From positions 263,914,815-263,978,814 of the forward strand of contig NC_134568.1 in assembly GCF_050947875.1 (NCBI RefSeq): DNA of 64,000 nt. The letters are read 5' to 3'. Shown in pieces: positions 24,482 to 37,042 of this stretch (the stretch's first letter is position 1; every line of letters starts with the position of its first letter). The position numbers and the translations under genes were made by a program. The notes under the pieces were generated by a model. That model worked only from the letters and a program-made list of their open reading frames with translations, did no database searches and was not told the DNA's origin. Origin of the DNA: Dermacentor variabilis. Its lineage: Eukaryota > Arthropoda > Arachnida > Ixodida > Ixodidae.

Positions 24482-25698
24482 GTGTGTTGCTACATCTGTT
24501 TTTCTCTGTTTTGGCAAGGTGTTAAAACTGAGTGTACTTTCATCAGTATGTGTGATTGAGTTGTTATACATTGTGCCAGCTCTTGCTGCAGTGTTCTTGT
24601 TGAGGTGTATAACAAGCAAGGCCACTTCAAAGAAAGCTGCCTTGATTACTGCTTGTCATTACTCTTTGTCAAGCTGAGCAGTTTGGGGATCTTTGTTTAG
24701 TTAAATTCAGTACATTTGTTAAGCTGAAGTTCTCTCAAGATCAACAGACCTTTATGGTCCCTTCATGGTTGCCTTAACTCGTGTCCACTGTAATTTGTAC
24801 GAATGTACCAGGTTCAACAAATATGTTTGAGGGTCAAATAACCACAACTGAATGTGCTTCCTTCTACAGTTGGAACTCTTATTGTATAATGAAACTCAAT
24901 GGCAACTCAATGAAAAGCTCTGTTGCAAGGATGTAATTGCTGTATAAATGCAAAACTTGAAGCCTCTCTTCCCCTGCACCTTCCCGCTCCCTCTTTTTTA
25001 AAGTGAAGCTTTCTTTGCCTCTTCCTTTGGCTTTTTCACTGCTACTGCTGCTGCTGTCTGGCACAGCGCATCAAAGAGTGGGTCAGTGTGTGCGTATACA
25101 TTACAGGAGCGCAGCAGAGGGGAAAGGCGATGCGAAAAACTCATTTGTACTTTGTACCACGTCAAATGTGGATATCGCCCTCTGGAGCTTCATGGGTGTT
25201 GCCAAATTAGGTTCTTGACAGCTGTAATTATCCGTGAACCCCCGCAAAAGTACTGCAGAAATTTCAGCACTTACCTTTCTACTAATGTGCAAGCCAAGAG
25301 GGAAGCCAGGTAGAATGGTAGAGAGCAAGGGTGAGAGGAGGCAGAGAATGGGTAGAACCAGCGCAGTCGTGAAATGAATGAATAACAGCCTTGCCACTGT
25401 GCACTCACAGCTCCCATACAAAGAGGGGGGGATGAGGAAAAGGTGACTTAAGGCAAGCAAACGCTGCTACTATAGACACGACAGCAGTTGTGGGCAGACA
25501 AGATAAATTTAAGTTCAAGGTATCGTAGAGCACGTTTCTGCTACTTCTGAAAAATAAACACCGTGCAAATTTGGCAACCGGACAACTTACTCGCGGCCTA
25601 TAGAAGCAGGGCCACATCAAAGTGCACCATGGGGTCTAGGCGACATTATGGAAGCGATCACGCATCAAATCAACACTTGTGTGCCCGCCACAGCAGCT

Positions 25699-25914
25699 TT
25701 GCGGCTATGGCATTGCTTGAAGTTGCAGGTTTGATCCCAACCATGGCAGCCACATTTCAACGGGGGTGAAATGAAAAACACTTGTGCACTTTGATTTAGG
25801 GACACATTAAAAAGAACACAACAGCGTCAAAATTATTCCGTAGTCCCCTACTACGGTGTGCCTGATAATCCGACTGTGGTTTTTGCACATGCAGCCCCTT
25901 AATTTAATTAAAAT
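25699..25914 (+). repeat. tRNA-derived SINE (Ruka-like), copy
   Basis: B box ggtttgatccc at 25,729, then the SINE body: gggtgaaatgaaaaacactt, 'ccctactacggtgtgcct' and an AATTTAATT-type end. The tRNA-like 5' part is poorly preserved. Confidence 0.75.
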
Positions 25915-25993
25915 TAAATACTTCTGCCAACATGCGATGTGCCACGTGAGGCAATGAATATGCTCAACCCTCTCAGAGGTTTATGAAATAAAA

Positions 25994-26149
25994 GGGGCGA
26001 AATGCAAAAACGCCCATGTCCCGTGCATTAGGGGCACGTTAAAGATCCCTTGGTGGTTTAAAATTAATCCAGAGCCCTTCACTACAGCGTGCCTCATATC
26101 AAATCTTGGTTTTGGCTCGTAATACCCCAGAATTTAATTTAATTCAATT
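25994..26149 (+). repeat. Ruka-like SINE, 5'-truncated
   Basis: Body only: ggggcgaaatgcaaaaacgc, 'gcacgttaaagatccc', 'cactacagcgtgcctcat', ending in ccccagaatttaatttaatt. It lies 80 bp after the previous copy. Confidence 0.78.
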
Positions 26150-27179
26150 AATGTTGGACTGAGGCGGCGTGCTTAGAATCAGTGTTGTAGTTTTTTCTGA
26201 AATATGATCCTCAATAGAGGCAAGTACGAAATTATGGGATGCATAACTATAATTCAAGCATTTAAAAAAACCAACTACAATGTCATAGACACCCATGCCA
26301 TGCAGACTTCCTTGCAAATTTTTGTCGGAAAACTTCTTTATGTGCTGCTGACTTAAGCCAGTGTGTCATGATCGTATCAAAACACTTTTGCTAAATACTA
26401 CTGAGTAGTAAAATATCTGCATCAGCAAATAAAGTTCAATATTACTTTGAAAGATAACCATGCTCTCCAAGCTTGGCTTTTTTAATATGGCAGGCGAAAT
26501 AGGTGCATATATATGTTCTTTTCATAATTTTCATTTCGTGACTTCTTATTTTTTTACCAGTATCTCCCCATGTATATCTGTCTTAGCTGCTACGAGGTGC
26601 ACTCTGTTTCTCATTAAGTTGTTTTTTTGCTCGCATTGGATGTGCTGCGCCTTCTCTTTTAATTCCTTTCTTTAATTTGGGCAACTGAAAATTGGTGCTG
26701 CCTTTTCATCATATATTGTCGTGTCACATTGCCTACTACAATCTGCCTTTTGCCCTTTGTTGTCTACCTTGCACTTCAGCTCGCATATTTCTTGTATGCT
26801 TCTCCTTCTTTACCCTTTCCGCCTCCCTTTGTAGAAGTGTCGTATGCCGTTCCCGTTATCTTGCCTGTTATCTTGTGTTTGCAATTTTCTCATAATGCCT
26901 TGTGGCAGTTCTGCTTCTAGCAAGCACGCCTGCTATCCCTCTCAAAATTGTGCAGGTAGTGGAATTGCATTTGAATGTCTGACAAAGAAGAAAGGAAAAA
27001 GAAACACGTCTTCATATTGCATATAACTTTTGCTGAGCAATGTCATGATTTGTGGACATTCTTAAATATTTTAAATCTCAAAGTAAAAAAAAATTTTTTC
27101 TTGTTTCTAAAGCTGCACTTGTCCTGAATTCAATTTTTGCAATACATAATTGCTATTGTTTGCAGTTATTAATTTAGCT

Positions 27180-27739
27180 GACTAAGGTGTGTGAACAGCG
27201 ATTTTTGAGACTGTATAGAATACAAATCGAATAGTGCCGGAAGCGGATCAAATCGAATATTGAATACTTTTTGAATAGTTTTCGAATAATAAATTGCCGT
27301 TATCACAATTAATATAAAATAATGTTCAAATCCCAGTATTCTTAAGGTTAGCAAGTTTCTGTGATTACATACTACGTTATGAAGTGGTGTTAATAAAAGC
27401 ACAAATGGAGCTTTAGGAGCAAACAGATAGTTTCTTTGCATTCACAGGGCTCTTCAGAGTGTGCGAATGATTGCTGTACAGCCTGTAAAGTGTGGCTACC
27501 TAAGTGATTTAGCCTGCTCCACTATGCAAGTTCTCATGTTCTATATCTATACTACGACTGCGAGGGTGAAAATTTACCATAATTTTGCTCCAGCTTTATG
27601 TTTTTTGGGAGCAGTTTGATGTTTTGAAATTATTGAAATAGTATTCCCAAGATATTTGCATTTACGAATAGTGACTATTCGATTCGAAGACCGAATGGAA
27701 TAGGACACTATTCGATTCGTTATCCAAATGTTTCGAATG
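27180..27739 (+). repeat. AT-rich TIR-like element (aatcgaatagtg ends)
   Basis: Near the left: aatcgaatagtgccggaagc. Near the right, reversed: aatcgaatagtgtcctattc. The interior has repeated 'cgaata' words. Exact ends and target duplication are not resolved; the right side touches the next element. Confidence 0.5.
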
Positions 27740-29467
27740 CAGTAGAACCTCATAGATCAGTTCCCATTATGTACGTTTTCTCGGCGCCAACGTTCGCAAT
27801 TGAAAACACAAAAAATGACCCAATAGAGTTACCCTCATTTTTGACTGGTTCATACATCCCGGAAGACGCGATTTTTCGGCACCAACGTTCAGTACGTCGC
27901 CAAACTGCGATCGTATTATGCGTTTTCCGGCCACTAGATCCCATATAAATAAGAAAATGCGCTAAGCGCGCGTGATCGAGAACGGTATATGGCTGCACGC
28001 CGCGGCAGCTTCACAGCAATACTCGCCCGCCCTACTTGCGTGAAAACGCCGGCGCGCACTCGGTTTCTCATTTCGGTACCAGGAGAGCTCCTGGGTCGTC
28101 ACATGCGGCATTTGCAGCTATCGCCGCCAAACCGTTTCACAGTGCATGGCGCCCTCGGAAGCGTAGCCCACGCTATTAATAGGCGATAACCGAAACGCGC
28201 CGCCGTTTCTTGCTGCAGACTGCGATCGTATATATATACGTTTCCCGGCCGCTAGATCCCATGTGAACAAGAAAATGCACTAAGCGCGCGCGATCGAGTA
28301 CGGTATATATGGCCGCGGCAACTTCACAGTAGTACTCCCCCGCCCTTCTTGCGTGAAAACGCCGGCGCGCACTCTGTTTCTCATTTTGGTACCAGGAGAT
28401 CTTCTCCTGGGTCGTCACACCGCTATCGCTGCCAAACCGTTTCACAGCGCATGGTGCCCTCGGAAGCGTAGCCCACGCTATTAATAGGCGATAACCGAAA
28501 CGCGCTGCTATTCCTTGCTGCAGACTTCGATCGTATACGTTTCCCGGCCGCTAGATCCCATGAGAACAAGAAAATGCGCTAAGCGCGCCCGATCGAGAAC
28601 GGTATATGGCTGCACTCCGTGTCAGCTTCACAGCAATACTCGCCCGCCTGTCTTGCGTGAAAACGCCCGCGCGCACTCGGTTTCTCATTTCGGTACCAGG
28701 AGATCTTCTCCTGGGTCGTGGCATGCGGCATTCACAGCTATCGCCGCCAAACCGTTTCACAGCGCATGGCGCCCTCGGAAGCGTAGCCCACGCTATTAAT
28801 AGGCGATAACCGAAACGCTCCGCCGTTCCTTGCTGCAGACTTCGATCGTATACGTTTCCCGGTGCTAGATCCCATGTGAACAAGAAAAGGCGCGAGGCGT
28901 GCGGGTTCGAGAAGAGTATATGGAGCCGCCAGTCTCGCGTGAAAACGCCAGCGCGCACAGTTTCTTATTCCGGTACCAGCAAATCTCCACCCGGGCTGTG
29001 GTACGCGGCATTCACAGCTATCACCGCCAATCCTATTGGGATAAGCATCTTCACCTATCTATTTTACAGCGCCTGGTCCGTAGTGCCATTGGTAGCATAC
29101 TGCACGTTTTTAGTACGCGGAGATAATCCAAACGCGCCGCCGTTCCCTGCTGCAGGCGGCGCAATGTGGGCATCACGTTTCGCTTCGGCGGCATCCGGCT
29201 TCGCCCACCAGCTCGATTTCGTTTCAGTTTCCCATCGCCCTCTTAAAACAACAGGCAATAGGCCGGACACGCACCAGCTCGACGCGCCTCCGTGTCCCGC
29301 CTCTGTGTCCCGTGCTGCAAGGGTCTGTGAGACGCTTCGCATTACGTAGATGTCAACAGTAGTTGAGTCTATGAAATTTTTTAGTTGCTTCGGGTCGTAC
29401 GTTTTCTCGGTTAGTATGTTTTCTCTCGCAATTTTTTTTTTCAAAACATATGAACGAGGTTCCACTG
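27740..29467 (+). mobile_element. Pogo/Tigger-like element carrying a 4-unit tandem array
   Basis: Left end CAGTAGAACCTCATAGATC; right end reversed CAGTGGAACCTCGTTCATAT, followed by TA (29,468-69). The interior is GC-rich compared with the surrounding intron and consists mostly of the ~305-315-bp tandem units listed separately. No transposase frame is recognisable. Confidence 0.75.
27906..29150 (+). repeat. Four tandem units of ~305-315 bp
   Basis: Units start at 27,906, 28,221, 28,526 and 28,841 with (t/a)cgatcgtat...cgttt(c/t)ccgg. Each contains 'gctagatccca', 'gcgctaagcgcgc', 'gtgaaaacgccggcgcgcac', 'ggtaccaggagatcttctcc' and 'ttaataggcgataaccgaaa'. Unit 4 is the most divergent. Similar open frames of ~65-90 codons appear in each unit on both strands because the units are copies, not because they are genes. 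Confidence 0.92.
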
Positions 29468-29771
29468 TATTCGCACACCCGCTGATGTCTGTACAGTTTT
29501 ATCTAGGGACTTCGCAGATTTAAAAATATTGTTAAAAAATTTTTTTCCTATATTTTTCAAAAAATGGCTACAAGTAGGAAAATGTACATGATGAGCTTTC
29601 AGTGGAGCTATAAATGTAGAGGTCCTTAATACAGTTCGCTTAAGGCGGAGGTAGCACTGGCTGGCAGTGGTGGTAATGGTAATGGTGGTAGCATTCTGTT
29701 TTCTTGGTGAATAAAAAGTTATTGTTTTTAGTCTCATATTTCACTTCTGCAACAAACATTTTATTTTCCAG

Positions 29772-29949
29772 ACAACAGACATTGGCCTCACAGAGCAAAT
29801 TGGTGAGAGCCCAACAAAGTTTGAAATCTGGTTTCGCAAGCGCAAGTTGAATGATGTGTACCTGCTGCAAGCACCTAATCCTGAAGTGAAACGGGCCTGG
29901 GTGCACGACATCTCCAAGCTCCTCTGGAAGCAGGCGCTGCGAAACAGAG
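29772..29949 (+). CDS. PLEKHG4: RhoGEF exon K: PH domain, second half
   Basis: Acceptor attttccag ending 29771, donor gtacac at 29950, 178 nt, phase 0 in and phase 1 out. It encodes TDIGLTEQIGESPTKFEIWF, KLNDVYLLQAP and the C-terminal PH helix (AWVHDISKLLWKQALRNR). The invariant helix Trp is present. The preceding ~5.3-kb intron holds SINE pieces and a tandem-repeat-bearing element. Confidence 0.95.
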
Positions 29950-30273
29950 GTACACTATAATCCATGCTCCAAGTTTTAGTTAATAGTTGAAGAGTTTTCA
30001 AGTTAGCTGTCAAGTTTGCAGTACAAGTATTGTGTGATTGGTTCTTTTCATGTTTAGTAAAGCTCTTTTCTGTCAAAATTTTATTTGTGGATGGCTTCAT
30101 AATCCTATTGTGGTTAAGCTTGACAAACAAATCTGTGTTAATCCAGACCAAAAACTCGCAGAGAAAGTTTTCATATGTCATAAGTATGAGTAGTTCTACA
30201 TATACGTATAGACTGACCAAATGCTAGTGCATTCTACAAGTTCATTTGAATAGTACTGCTGTTTCAAGATGCC

Positions 30274-32193
30274 TGCCGTAAAACCTTGTTAATTCGATTT
30301 CATGGTATTGAAAAAAAAATTTCAAATGATCTGAATGTTGAATTATCGAGAATAACAAGAGAAAAATAAACAAATGCATACTACATCAACCTGCATTTAT
30401 TCACTGAATAAATTGGCAAATCCTGTTTCTATTTTGCACAAGAGCAGTGCACAAGCTGCAGTTCTTGTCATCTCATGATTGATTGGCAGGCAATGGTGAA
30501 GGCCTTGTGACTTCCTTTGCACTGTGGCCACAGTGGAAGAGTTGTCTTCCTCCGAGGCATATTTTTCAATACTGTGCGCACATCCCAATTATTTTTTCAC
30601 CAATGAGTTGGCCAGCAACATTATTGTTCCATCCATTGCATTGTAGTCGGTGGATTTGATGACGGCAGGCGGGCCAAAAGTAGAATCACTCTTCATCCTT
30701 GGCAGCTTTTGCGTTGTTTGTGTCGTTCCATGCACTGCACTGAGTAAAAAGGAAGTTATGCTCGCTGCAATCGCTGCAGACGAAACCGTGGTCTCTATTG
30801 ATGCGATCATGGATGGCAATCGCACAGTTCTGAAAGCATGTGGCTAACACACGCATAGAGTCCAAACGAAACTACTGCTTGCTGCAACCGTTGCAGATGA
30901 AACCGTGGTTGCCATCGACACGATTATGGATGACACGTACAGTCAAATACCTTTATAATGAAGTGCTTGGAAGCACCAAGATCCTTCGTTATGAAGGTGA
31001 CTATGTTGTTAAGATCTTGCACCGTACTGCTCACAATAGAGCAGGCTGAGCACTTTCAACAAGAGAAAACCTTTATCAAACATAGATTCAAGAGAGACTT
31101 GGTCAACTAAGCTGCTAATTTTTTTTGCGCACTTCATCTGACGGAATGTGCAACTGCAGCGACCTTATTGCACTGAGGTACACTGCATGCTCTATAGCAA
31201 AAAATGGGAGTGATGCAAGGTAAAGCTGGGCCGCTATCTTGTACGCGTTCAGAAAGCTGATGTTCGGTTTCACCTTACGTGATTGGCCTAGTTTGACATA
31301 GGCTGCGATATCGGCGCGGCTTGGACAATTGAGTGAGGCAAAACCGAATGTCGGCTTTTCAAACGTGTACAAAAAGCAGCCCTGCTGATCATTTAATCGT
31401 GCTGTCGCCTGTCTTCCTGTGAGAATCTTAAGTTTGTTTACAAGCGTTTGATTACAGTTTCCTTCATTGGCATTCGCACCCTTTCTGTCCTGGATGGCTT
31501 TTGAAGATGCCACCAATTCCAATTATATTGTTACGTAGTCATCAACTGCAACATAGTCGTCAGCCGTCGCACCTGCTGCTGTGTTACAACAAGCAGCGTA
31601 CAAGTTGAGCAATTCCTGGAGCAGTGCAGCAGGACTGTATCGCTTGCTGACTTCAGCAGGATCGTCAAGCGCATTGCCAGTGCTGCCATTAATGCTAGTG
31701 CAGAGCATAGCTTAGTGGTATTTGCAATGGTGGCAGCGGTACGAGGCATTCGTTGTAAATCAACAAATCAGCTGTTGGGGAGGCCTAAATTCCTTAGTTG
31801 GACAGGCAAATTCGTTGTGGTGGTCTTCGCTGTAGAGGCATTCACACTACATATGAATGGTAGTAGTAATTCAGCCAAGACATAATAAATATTTCATTGC
31901 ACAGGTCATTTCATAGCAGGGGCATTAGTTGTAAAGGTGTTTGATTGTGCACATGCAGCCAGCATGGTATCATGCAAGAATAAAGGCTATAAAGGCATAT
32001 TTTCGGCACTAAGCATTTCAGTGTTCCTGTCGTTTCCTTACAGTTTCAGCTGATGACTTTGGAGATGCGGACTCTAGCGCTCTGTTTCAGTTGGACACTA
32101 GCGCCGCTTTTGATCTTTCGCGTTGCAGTCTGAGGGTGGTTTGAATGAACCAGTGCGTGGTCATATATATTTGAATTAACGAGAGTTTGAAGC
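30274..32193 (-). mobile_element. Pogo/Tigger-like element, interrupted
   Basis: The ends are inverted: gccgtaaaaccttgttaatt and, reversed from the right, ggcttcaaactctcgttaat. Minus-strand frames 30,397-30,588 and 30,589-30,825 may be the end of a transposase-like ORF, but no catalytic motif is visible. A second TIR element (30,940-31,947) sits inside. Confidence 0.6.
30940..31947 (-). mobile_element. TIR element nested in the previous one
   Basis: Left end CAGTCAAATACCTTTATAAT after TA (30,938-39); right end reversed CAATCAAACACCTTTACAAC with TG in place of TA. It is 1,008 bp. A minus-strand frame of 135 codons (31,115-31,522) has no domain I recognise. Confidence 0.7.
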
Positions 32194-32586
32194 CATTAAA
32201 TAATGCATATTAATATTAATTAAGCTTACTTAATTTCAGTATCTTGTGGTTATTTTTAACATTCAAAACAAGCACTAAAAGACCACTTGTTTTCTGCGGG
32301 GAATATGTTGCTTTTCACAAATGTCATTTTCTACAAGAACTTACTACAAAATGCTCAGGGTCAGTATAGACGTACCTGGACAATGCCTGCATCTGCGCCT
32401 CAGTCACACAACGAGAGACATGCGTGTAGCATATTGATACTTACAGTAGCTTACATTAATAAGAAACATGATATGGCTACATTTGGTAGCACTTTCCCAA
32501 CTAGCAGGACTTGAGTCACTGCTGGCATTGTGCTCTTATACGTTTGGTATCGTTATGCTCTTATAGCTCGGTATGATTAGTGTGGA

Positions 32587-32822
32587 CCGACCACGGTAGC
32601 ACAGTGGCAATGGCGTTGCAATGCTGAACTTTAGGTCACATGTTCGATCTCAGCTGTGGTGGTTGCATTTTGAGGGGAACGAAATGCAAAAACTCTTGTG
32701 TATTAGATTTAGGTTAACATTAAAGAGCCCTAAGTGATCAAAATTAATTTGGAGTCCCCACCATGGCATGCCTTATAATCAGGTGATGGTTTTGGCATGT
32801 GGAACACCAGAATTTAATTTCT
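32587..32822 (+). repeat. Full-length tRNA-derived SINE (Ruka-like)
   Basis: A box region gtagcacagtggcaatggcg, B box tgttcgatctc, then the diagnostic body gggaacgaaatgcaaaaact, 'ttaacattaaagagccc', 'ccccaccatggcatgcct' and end aacaccagaatttaattt. This layout is that of the tick SINE family described as Ruka. It lies in the intron just before exon L. Confidence 0.85.
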
Positions 32823-33006
32823 TTCTTAATGTGGTCATTTTTCTCAATGGGGATGCTTGGATAAAGAACATGTAATGCCTGATTGCAATGTTTTGAGTTG
32901 CAGCAAAGATGACTGTTTATTTCTCTGTAAATATATTTTCTGGTTTGTAGCTTAAGAGTACCTGTGCATACGAACAGTGGTTGATCACTTGGGTCTTCAA
33001 TTTCAG

Positions 33007-33123
33007 AGATGCGCCTTGCAGAGATGTCGTCCATGGGTATCGGCAACAAACCTTGCCTTGATATTCGCCCCAGCAGTGACCAAATCAACGACCGCTCCAT
33101 CACTTTCCAGCAGCTTAGCCGAA
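33007..33123 (+). CDS. PLEKHG4: RhoGEF exon L: PLEKHG4-family segment after PH
   Basis: Acceptor atttcag ending 33006, donor gtatgc at 33124, phase 1 at both ends. It encodes MRLAEMSSMGIGNKPCLDIR and then PSSDQINDRSITF. The 'AEM.SMGiGNK...DI.PS...INDR' pattern directly after PH is the strongest evidence for the PLEKHG4/Solo family. Confidence 0.92.
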
Positions 33124-33292
33124 GTATGCAATAGAATTTCTACTTTGTACATGTTCCTTGATGTCATGTGCTGGTTGTTATTTGTAAATTTTTACTTTTT
33201 CATTATCCTTACTGATTTTCACTAACTGGCATACATGAATGCATTAACCAGTAGCCTGCTGACTTAAGTCTTTGTCTTAGAACAGAGCACTG

Positions 33293-33335
33293 TGTGTGTG
33301 TAAAAGAGAGCGAGAGAGAGAGAGTGAGAGAGATG
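33293..33335 (+). repeat. GT/GA microsatellite
   Basis: gtgtgtgtgtaaaagagagc followed by a GA-rich run. Confidence 0.85.
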
Positions 33336-33838
33336 GGGGAGAGTAGCATGCTACAACAAAATAATAAATGCTGTTTGTATGCCGAGGAAAACTTGCTTTT
33401 TGAACATTATAGGTGCTAGTGTTGAAGTGTTAGGTATTTTTAGCAAGGGAAGTCTCTTTCAGTGTTGATCATTGCTAACAGTGAAGGTTTTTAATGTTTT
33501 GTTGGGTTCTTGTGTTGGTATATCTATATTGTTCCCATACTTAGTCTTGATGTAATGGTGCCTCAAAAAAATGTTTGCAATTTTAATATCGCTAGGAGCT
33601 TCTCTCCTGCTTATTGTTTCCTGCTATATAAATACTATAGCTAGAACATTCCAGTATTATCAGCCGTTAAATGACTCTCATCTTGGTAGCTTTAGTAAGG
33701 GTGACAAAGGGGAGGCTCGCTGTTGCTTGTTCTTCAGAGCAGCTGACATCCTTTGAAAGATGTGGGACACTCTAGCCACACCAGCCAATGTGACTGCAAA
33801 TGTGGCATTCTGCTGCTAAGCACAAGGTCAAGGGCTTA

Positions 33839-34588
33839 CCGTATTTACTTCTATTTACTTGCATTCTTGCACTTGCATAATGCTCGCGCCCTCACATTGA
33901 CCATCAAAAATTAGAATTTTGTCTTTCCCTGAGTAATCATTGCATCCTCAAAAATTGTTGCAGCGACTGTTGGCTGGTTCCACCCCGTGATAATAATCGT
34001 GTATAGCAACTGAAGCACACTATCGGTGTGTGCAACCACAATCCAATCTAAACCGCAATTGGCGAGGTTTCCATGATTCTGTCAAGTTTGAGTTGCACAT
34101 AGATAGCTAATACTGTCATTGTTTGTTGTGTCGCTTTGCGATAAGGCAATATGGGAGTTTTGTGGCTAGTTTCAAACTAAAGGCCAACATCGGTGTGAAC
34201 AGTGGCGACATGATGAGCCATGAGGAAGTGATAGTGACATTTGTATTGCCACTGACGCTGAATAGGTTGGCCGAGAATCACATTATTTATCAATTTGGTG
34301 ACTCGAGGTTCAGGCACTGTCTACAGATAAGGGACGTTTGCAATTCCTGCCAGTGTAGTACCTGTGCTCTTATTACAAATTTAAATGTTGCTGGGTAGTA
34401 ATATTTTGTTTGAGCTTACATTTGCTGGCATGATAACCACCTTTTACAGAGACTCCTTTTTAAAATTTTTTTCTTAAGCACCGACAAATTTCCCTTTGAG
34501 TATTTTTCCAGTGTAATTATCGTACATCCCTACTTTGGATAAAGTTTTTGCAAAAGAAGGAAGTGCGAGCATATGCGAGTAAATACGG
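33839..34588 (+). mobile_element. TA-flanked TIR element, family C
   Basis: Starts CCGTATTTACTTCTATTTAC and ends gcgagtaaatacgg, with TA on both sides (33,837-38; 34,589-90). It is 750 bp. It shares the CCGTATTTACT terminus with families A and B but has a different interior. Confidence 0.82.
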
Positions 34589-35299
34589 TAATTCCTGAAT
34601 GCAGTGGCTGCATGTAAATGGGGACAGAACACTAACTAATATTGCCACCTACTGAAATTTTGGTGCGCATTCACAAGCCTCGTGTCAAAACTAGTAATTC
34701 AGGGCTCTTTTCTATGGCACCTTTTATTGCCAGATGTAGTTTTTGGACTTAAAAGGCACTAGTTGATTTCCATGTATTAAATTGCTCATCTTGTGCGTCA
34801 TGGAAATAGATAAGTATGAGCAGGACAACTGCTGTCTACCTCCTGGGCTTTTATTGTAATTGTTTGAACATTTGAACAGGTGGCAAATGTAAGGCCTAGG
34901 CATCAGCTCGTAAATAGGGCAGCAGTTACAGGAAGCAGGAAAAAAATTTCCGAAGAAATTTAACATTGCTTACATGTGGGAATGCGAAAGGCATTATAGT
35001 CACTTTGGTGAAATGCTTTTTTTCTGCGCGTTCCTTGTCCGTACGAACTCTCACCTGTGTTTTAACTGTGCTTCGGCAAGGCCAAATAAAATGCACCAAG
35101 CGTCTCAACGCCCTCGCTTGCCTGCGAGGAATTCATGACTCAAAGGACCGCTCAGCGGCATTAAATTCGAAAGTAGTGCTTTTTATTTTATACACTCATT
35201 TTATACACACGTGACGTGGCACTACCTCCTGCCCGTTGGCTGTGCTGTCATGTGCCCAACGACGCATGCACTTAGGCACACATTGTCAACGAGAACCGT

Positions 35300-35385
35300 G
35301 GAGCTGCCTTGGCGTAGGGGGAGCGTGCTCGTCTTGCACCCCAGAGGCCCGGGTTCAGTTCCCACCCAGACCGAAATTTACCTAA
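35300..35385 (+). repeat. tRNA-Ala-like SINE head or tRNA pseudogene
   Basis: ccttggcgtagggggagcgt resembles an A box, cttgcacccc resembles an anticodon loop with TGC, and cgggttcagttcccaccc is a B box/T-arm. The acceptor stem does not pair well and there is no discriminator, so it is a tRNA-derived repeat rather than a functional tRNA. Confidence 0.65.
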
Positions 35386-35767
35386 TATTCTTTTCAATTT
35401 ACTTTCTTTACAGGAATCTTCCTGATAAATTAGACATCGATTCGAGTATTCTTTTATGGGGTTTTACTCTTAGCCGTCGGCCATTTTTGGTAGCATCATT
35501 CAGTCACACAGCAGATTACAACGCCGTATTTTCGCGTAATGGGACATGTAATGCTTTCACATTAAAAAAAAAGAGAGAGTATACATTCCAAAAACAGCTT
35601 CATTGGTAGACAACACTTGTCCCCTTCCCATTTGTCTCCATTGATATTGCATGTCGAATGAAATGGAAAGAGTTTCCCTGTGGTACCCCCTTTTCACTTA
35701 TTTTTGACTTATTGTGTTGGCCTCAATGGTGGTGCGCTAAATGTGCCTGGCTCTTTTGCTTGTGCAG

Positions 35768-35983
35768 CCGCACCTCGGCTGCGCAGTCCTCTGGGTCTCC
35801 TGGAGTTAGGCCGGGAAGGCGGAGCCAGCAAGCGGCCTCATTCCATCATCTCTGTAAGCTCTTCGTCCTCATCATCATCAAGCCAAGGCTCTCTCCATTG
35901 TGCCCTCAACCTTGGTTTTGAGGCTGGTGATAGCCCTCGACCTCTACAGCGATCATTGACCCATCAGTCTCACTGCTCTACAG
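35768..35983 (+). CDS. PLEKHG4: RhoGEF exon M: Ser-rich C-terminal region
   Basis: Acceptor gtgcag ending 35767, donor gtaaga at 35984, 216 nt, phase 1 in and out. It encodes APRLRSPLGLLELGREGGAS, a run of nine Ser residues after IISV, and LQRSLTHQSHCSTG. It looks disordered and phosphorylatable. The phase match to exon L supports it. It ends with one base of a codon, which matters for the two C-terminal readings. Confidence 0.82.
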
Positions 35984-37042
35984 GTAAGACATGGTTGTTA
36001 TAGGGCTATATTGTTTTCTGGTTGGTGAGGTGACGCAACACAGTCATGTCTGGATTAATTCAAAACTAGATTACGCCAAACAAGCAAGTGCATTTAATCA
36101 ATAATCAAATGAAATTGACTGAAAAATGTCTTTAGTTAGTGAGTCGGCTATCAAGGCTCATTTTGTGAATGGCCAAATGTGTTGCAACAGCGTTTCCTTC
36201 AAACATGGCACATGCCTTGTGTGGATTTCCCCATGGAGGTAGGAAAGAACGAGGAGGGAGCATCATGGAATAAAATTAATCCATGTTGGCCTGATACGTG
36301 ACCATTTCATGGTATACATTAGTGTGATCCACCACTGCGCTAGGTGTGCCCTGCTCACGCTCATTCGAAAAGACAACAGCTGTGACAGCACTGTGTGGTT
36401 GCTGCATTCGCATTTTCAATTGAAGATGATAAATGTATGCATTGCAATAAATGACCCAAGTTGCACAAGCATATCAGGAGAACATGTGCACAGCAGTTGG
36501 CAGAGCACCCAAACAAGTGGGCATTGACTAAAGCCTAACGAGAAGCAAGCACACTGGACAGAGTTTGCCGAGCGCAGGGTCATGTGTTGGACCGGCTTTT
36601 TGAGAGAGAAAAAGCGAAAGAAATGGCTTCACGAAGAGGTAGCTTGTGAAGGCTGGCTGCACCATGTAATTCTCCTTCCTAGTTTATTTCCTGCCTCCAT
36701 GAATTTTGCTCGTGGCAGCCTTGCATAGATTTCTCAAGAAAAATAAATTGCATATATGCCAGCCAGTGTGGCATGTGTAGGCCTGTGTCCATAGCCATTG
36801 GACACTTTTGTTGATACTGTCGGAATGATCACCTAACAGTCAGTCAGCATCTGTTCTGGTTAAGTAAGTTCCTTTCAAAGAGTGAGAGAGAGAAAAGAAG
36901 GAAACTTTCATTTCAAATGTTTTTTTAGTGGCTAAATTTCTTTAGAGTGCAAATTTAGGCTATTTGGCAATGATAGTCTCAAACAAGAGATAATACGATC
37001 AGTTCTTTGTATGTGTCTTGTATGTTATATCCCTCATTTTAA
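35984..37042. other. Intron stretch without features
   Basis: AT-rich; nothing recognised before the TTAA element at 37,043. Confidence 0.5.

Noticed and set aside
27906..29150. CRISPR-like array
   Set aside because: The units are ~310 bp and contiguous with no spacer-repeat alternation; this is a tandem duplication in a eukaryotic transposon.
29741..30220. 159-codon minus-strand frame
   Set aside because: Antisense shadow of the PH exon K plus intron.
35300..35385. Functional tRNA-Ala gene
   Set aside because: B box and anticodon-like loop are present, but the acceptor stem does not pair and the downstream tail looks like a SINE.
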